A stretch of 64,000 bases of DNA from Gammaproteobacteria bacterium (GTDB taxonomy: Bacteria > Pseudomonadota > Gammaproteobacteria > Steroidobacterales > Woeseiaceae). Under the pieces are notes generated by a model. The model searched no databases. It saw nothing but the letters and a program-made list of their open reading frames with translations, and was not told the origin of the DNA. The position numbers and the translations under genes are program-made. The DNA lies in the NCBI GenBank assembly GCA_013151645.1, contig JAADHU010000030.1, positions 35,057 to 99,056 of the forward strand. The letters are read 5' to 3'. Positions 63,004-64,000 of this stretch are shown one piece after another. Within the stretch, counting starts at the first letter, position 1; every line of letters begins with the position of its first letter.

Positions 63004-63108
63004 CCAAAACGATCACATTCAATTCGTAATCTGCTCACTTTGACTGAACTCCTGTCGCCGTCTTTTTCACTGATTGTGGATGCTCGGCAGCATACTCCAC
63101 CAGGTCCC
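63004..63108. repeat. Right copy of the ~104-bp direct repeat, with truncated zinc-ribbon start
   Basis: Matches 59078-59181. On the reverse strand it runs from the end of the intact VOC gene into GTGAGCAGATTACGAATTGAA, the first codons of a second zinc-ribbon gene (VSRLRIECDRFG), which is cut off at about 63003. It is the complement of the left copy, where the zinc-ribbon gene is whole and the VOC end is degraded. Confidence 0.8.
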
Positions 63109-63478
63109 ATAAATTGCCGTACAGATCGGCGAATACCGCGACGGTGCCGTATACCGCTTCAGTGGGCTCTCTGACAAATTCGATTCCTTGCGCGAGCATA
63201 TTCTTGTAGTCGCGCCAAAAGTCGTCCGTGGCAAGGAATAGAAAAACTCTACCGCCTGACTGATCGCCGATAAACGCTTCCTGTCGTCTGGATGACGCGC
63301 GCGCAAGCAACAGCGTGGTGCCGTCGGAATCGGGTGGAGCCACCACCACCCAGCGCTTGTCTTGCTCTGGTTGATAGGTATCTTCGACAAGCCTGAACCG
63401 GAGTTTCTGCGTGTAGAACGCTATCGCTTCGTCGTAGTCCCTGACGACGAGGGCAATATGTCCAATGGATTGTTTCAT
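63035..63478 (-). CDS. VOC-superfamily protein (glyoxalase/bleomycin-resistance fold)
   Basis: 147 residues. Two beta-alpha-beta-beta-beta modules: IGHIALVVRDYDEAIAFYTQKLRFRLVEDT with metal ligand candidate His7, WVVVAPPDSDGTTLLLARA, and the second module GGRVFLFLATDDFWRDYKNMLAQGIEFVREPTEAVYGTVAVFADLYGNLWDLVEY with the typical Y/F-GN-WDL-E ending and ligand Glu. It may be a metal-dependent lyase, dioxygenase or binding protein. It starts 39 bases after the PhzF-like stop, so the two form an operon that once included the zinc-ribbon gene. Confidence 0.92.
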   Translation of the reverse strand: MKQSIGHIALVVRDYDEAIAFYTQKLRFRLVEDTYQPEQDKRWVVVAPPDSDGTTLLLARASSRRQEAFIGDQSGGRVFLFLATDDFWRDYKNMLAQGIEFVREPTEAVYGTVAVFADLYGNLWDLVEYAAEHPQSVKKTATGVQSK

Positions 63479-63517
63479 TGATTACGATCTCCTGATCGCG
63501 TTGGCGAATTCGAAGAT

Positions 63518-64000
63518 TTACAAATGTCCCGCGCCCGACCGGGCGACAAAATCGCCATTGATCAGGGTTTTTGTTGCGCCGCCAACCCATACAGTCCCAC
63601 TGCCGTCCTGGCTGATTTCGATGCGGCCCGCGTGTCCCACACAAGCACCCTGCGTTGCGGTGTACGGGGCGGTTGCGCGTCCGGTCTCGAGCAACCACTG
63701 GCCAATCGAAGCATTCAGGCTGCCCGTCACCGGATCTTCGCGCATGGCGCCCTGGTGATCCGAGTAGATAGCGCGCAACTCAAATGCTGCGTCTTCGTCT
63801 TTGCTATACGGGCCTACGACACCGATGTCGATCTGCGTCGGAAAGTCACGCCGTGGTTCGATGTCGAGCACGGTCTGGGCGCTGTCGAGCAACACGGCGA
63901 CCCAGCCCGGGCCGTTGTCCACCCATCGCGAATCGACGATGATGTCGCGGTCTATCTGCAGTGCGCTGGCGATCCTGTCGAGATCAGTATCGTCCACTGG
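63518..64000 (-). CDS. PhzF-family epimerase/isomerase, C-terminal part (5' end outside window)
   Basis: The frame is open to the window edge. The visible ~160 residues include GWVAVLLDSAQTVLDIEP, AFELRAIYSDHQGAMREDPVTGSLNASIGQWLLETG and the C-terminal QGACVGHAGRIEISQDGSGTVWVGGATKTLINGDF. The EDPVTGS strip is the diaminopimelate-epimerase-fold signature of PhzF-like proteins. The N-terminal half with the catalytic Glu is not in view. Many members are of unknown substrate and are not linked with phenazines. Confidence 0.9.
   Translation of the reverse strand, partial: PVDDTDLDRIASALQIDRDIIVDSRWVDNGPGWVAVLLDSAQTVLDIEPRRDFPTQIDIGVVGPYSKDEDAAFELRAIYSDHQGAMREDPVTGSLNASIGQWLLETGRATAPYTATQGACVGHAGRIEISQDGSGTVWVGGATKTLINGDFVARSGAGHL

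Overview
The window is chromosomal DNA of a free-living Gammaproteobacterium, probably marine or environmental. This rests on family-level resemblance of the housekeeping genes (GreB, FadH, YbiT-type ABC-F, DeaD/CsdA) and on the many secreted lipoproteins, ECF sigma/Ser-Thr kinase pairs and Tat/Sec-exported enzymes. No search was run, so genus is not assigned. No tRNA, rRNA or CRISPR array was seen.

Layout. 1-4.4 kb: the end of a choice-of-anchor protein, a small lipoprotein, and a TPR Ser/Thr kinase followed by an ECF sigma factor. 4.5-19.8 kb: mixed single genes and short operons: a PucR-type regulator, YCII protein, spondin-domain protein, PheC-like dehydratase, sulfatase plus NhaC antiporter, TIM-barrel lipoprotein, AraC regulator plus exported amidohydrolase, DegP/Q protease, a K+ channel with a zinc ribbon, and a translationally coupled pair of exported unknowns.

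20.0-35.8 kb: a co-directional cluster that is the most distinctive part of the window. It encodes an exported unknown, an exported class-3 lipase with a TIG domain, an exported zinc-phospholipase-C-like protein, another exported unknown, a beta-barrel, a DUF4384 lipoprotein with 15-residue Asp/Tyr repeats, an exported caspase-like protease with Sel1 and coiled-coil regions, then a second ECF sigma factor and a second TPR Ser/Thr kinase. Several genes overlap by one base, so at least part of it is an operon.

35.8-38.3 kb: a reverse-strand operon of MerT-like, MerP-like, outer-membrane channel-like, thioredoxin-like and MerR-type genes behind a textbook MerR-family promoter (19-bp spacer filled by a perfect palindrome), but with no mercuric reductase. 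38.5-46.6 kb: TetR regulator, GMC oxidoreductase with its small subunit, ArsR regulator, and an RND/MMPL transporter with a lipoprotein-sorting-like periplasmic protein and an outer-membrane barrel. 46.8-58.9 kb: mostly core metabolism and information processing.

58.9-64 kb: a scrambled accessory island. A PhzF-VOC-zinc-ribbon gene set appears split by about 3.8 kb of DNA bounded by imperfect 104-bp direct repeats. Inside are a duplicated, frameshifted RHS gene, five copies (one truncated) of an approximately 88-bp inverted-repeat element, an IS21-like solo end, a beta-propeller lipoprotein and an RHH/RelE toxin-antitoxin pair whose promoter predicts a leaderless mRNA.
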